NCBI GenBank assembly: GCA_016203425.1
Contig: JACQMU010000072.1
Coordinates: forward strand, 1 to 6,087
Reading direction: 5' to 3'
Source of the DNA: Candidatus Woesearchaeota archaeon
GTDB taxonomy: Archaea > Nanobdellota > Nanobdellia > Woesearchaeales > ARS49
Length of the DNA stretch: 6,087 nt
This document shows, in pieces, positions 5,147 through 6,087 of this stretch; position 1 is the first letter of the stretch, and each line of letters begins with the position of its first letter. The position numbers and the translations under genes are program-made. Below the pieces are notes generated by a model that was not told the origin of the DNA, did no database searches, and saw nothing but the letters and a program-made list of their open reading frames with translations.

Positions 5147-6087
5147 TTATGTTTTGCCAATAGAATTAGCATCATACGCGTCAATAACATTAACATTCTT
5201 ATCAACGATTATTCTTTGAACACAGCAGTTCTTTCCCAATGATTTTGCCTTGTACAAAGCAATATCCGCTTCCTGCACCATTTTTTGCAAGCTTACAGAA
5301 CTGTTCAAACAGGAAACAACACCAACACTAATCGTTATCCCGACATGCTCAGCAACTGAAGCCCTTAATTTTTCAGCAACCTCAAGAGCATTGTCATTCT
5401 TGGCTTCGGGCAACAAAACAACAAACTCTTCACCACCATAACGGCTCACAATGATGTTTTTATCACAAAAAGACAAAAGCAAAGTGCCTAAATCCTGTAA
5501 GATTTTGTCGCCGGCAACATGGCCATTTTTGTCATTATACAACTTAAAATTATCAATGTCAAACAACAACAATGAACAAGGAAATTTTGCCGCACAAAGC
5601 TTTGCAATGCTTTGTTCGCCAACAATCTCGAGAAAAACACGATTGTGCAGTCCAGTGAGTGCGTCATGAACAGCAGACTGCCTGACTTCATCATGATGCT
5701 TCTCGCGCTCAAAAACAACAACTAAATGCGCGCATAGCCATGATAATAATTCAAGCTTTGACGCCATGCTCTCATTGGCATAACAAGCTATAAAGCCTAA
5801 AACAGTATTCTTTGACACTAAAGGAACTGCTACAAGATGCTGTGGGAGTGTGTTTAGTTCTTTAATGTTGCAAAACAGTACATCATTAGCCAGATTTCTT
5901 GATATCAAAAAACTACGCATTGAATTAACATGCTCGTTGATAATCTTTTCGACAGACTCATACACGTGCTGCATGGCATTATTATTAATCTTGCAATGTT
6001 TAACACCGCATGCACAAATGGTAATGTTTGCTAGTTTCAATTTATCAGCAAGAAAATCTACAATAAAAGAATTAATTGTTTCCACAC
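5147..6087 (-). CDS. GGDEF diguanylate cyclase with N-terminal GAF-like domain, 5' partial
   Basis: The gene runs off the right edge. The first possible start is GTG 6085 (312 residues, numbering used here), but the frame is still open there, so the true N-terminus may lie outside. Residues ~1-125 look like a GAF-type sensor: VPL..........GF (87-98) and a closing helix at about 111-128. A short linker leads to a complete GGDEF domain: DALTGLHNR (141-149), DIDNFK (176-181) with metal-binding Asp176, ND..GH..GD (184-193), the active site RYGGEEF (215-221), SVGV (253-256) and AD.ALY.AK..GKN (273-286). These residues fit an active enzyme making c-di-GMP from two GTP. The inhibitory I-site RxxD, expected at 208-211, reads DKNI and is absent. 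No membrane segment is seen, so it is probably cytosolic. Cys24, Cys26 and Cys31 lie close together in the sensor; a redox or metal role is only a guess. No EAL or HD-GYP partner is in the window. Confidence 0.92.
   Translation of the reverse strand, partial: VETINSFIVDFLADKLKLANITICACGVKHCKINNNAMQHVYESVEKIINEHVNSMRSFLISRNLANDVLFCNIKELNTLPQHLVAVPLVSKNTVLGFIACYANESMASKLELLSWLCAHLVVVFEREKHHDEVRQSAVHDALTGLHNRVFLEIVGEQSIAKLCAAKFPCSLLLFDIDNFKLYNDKNGHVAGDKILQDLGTLLLSFCDKNIIVSRYGGEEFVVLLPEAKNDNALEVAEKLRASVAEHVGITISVGVVSCLNSSVSLQKMVQEADIALYKAKSLGKNCCVQRIIVDKNVNVIDAYDANSIGKT

Noticed and set aside
5137..5154. Small inverted repeat AACAT...ATGTT spanning both convergent stops as a bidirectional terminator
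   Set aside because: The stem is only 5 bp, AT-rich, with an 8-base loop and no long T-run on either side; it is likely chance.

Overview
This window reads as a compact archaeal chromosome segment of about 40% GC (estimated by eye), probably from an uncultivated, small-genome lineage of DPANN type. Four things point to archaea. The YchF-type GTPase has the archaeal features of an intact NKxD motif and a Cys-containing insert before G3. The radical SAM protein has the layout of the archaeal COG2108-like group. Four gene starts sit 26-29 bp downstream of the centre of an archaeal TATA-like box, as expected for leaderless mRNAs. Internal genes instead carry Shine-Dalgarno sequences. The lineage is inferred; there is no rRNA or tRNA in the window to fix it.

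Layout from left to right: bases 1-137 hold two identical 69-bp-period tandem copies of a palindrome-rich unit. A TATA-like box (180-187) then leads into a radical SAM enzyme on the + strand (212-1351), which overlaps the minus-strand block tail to tail by 6 bp. The minus-strand block, read from right to left, is unknown protein C (3849-3247), a HAD-superfamily hydrolase (3226-2399), unknown protein A (2361-1858) and unknown protein B (1858-1346). A, B and C are paralogues of one family that I do not recognise. A divergent promoter region (3850-3947) separates C from the ychF-like GTPase on the + strand (3948-5138). Eight bases after its stop comes the stop of a minus-strand GAF-like/GGDEF protein (5147 to the window end), which is open at its N-terminus.

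How the genes may work together: C and HAD form one likely transcript with a 20-bp gap containing a Shine-Dalgarno site. A and B form another, with a TAATG stop/start overlap and an AGGAGG site. A also has its own TATA box, so it can be transcribed apart from C-HAD. The co-orientation of three paralogues around a HAD phosphatase-like enzyme suggests a shared but unknown process. The GGDEF protein keeps the residues expected of an active diguanylate cyclase, which is rare in archaea. Every base from 212 onward is coding except for gaps of under 100 bp. No mobile element, CRISPR array or RNA gene was seen.
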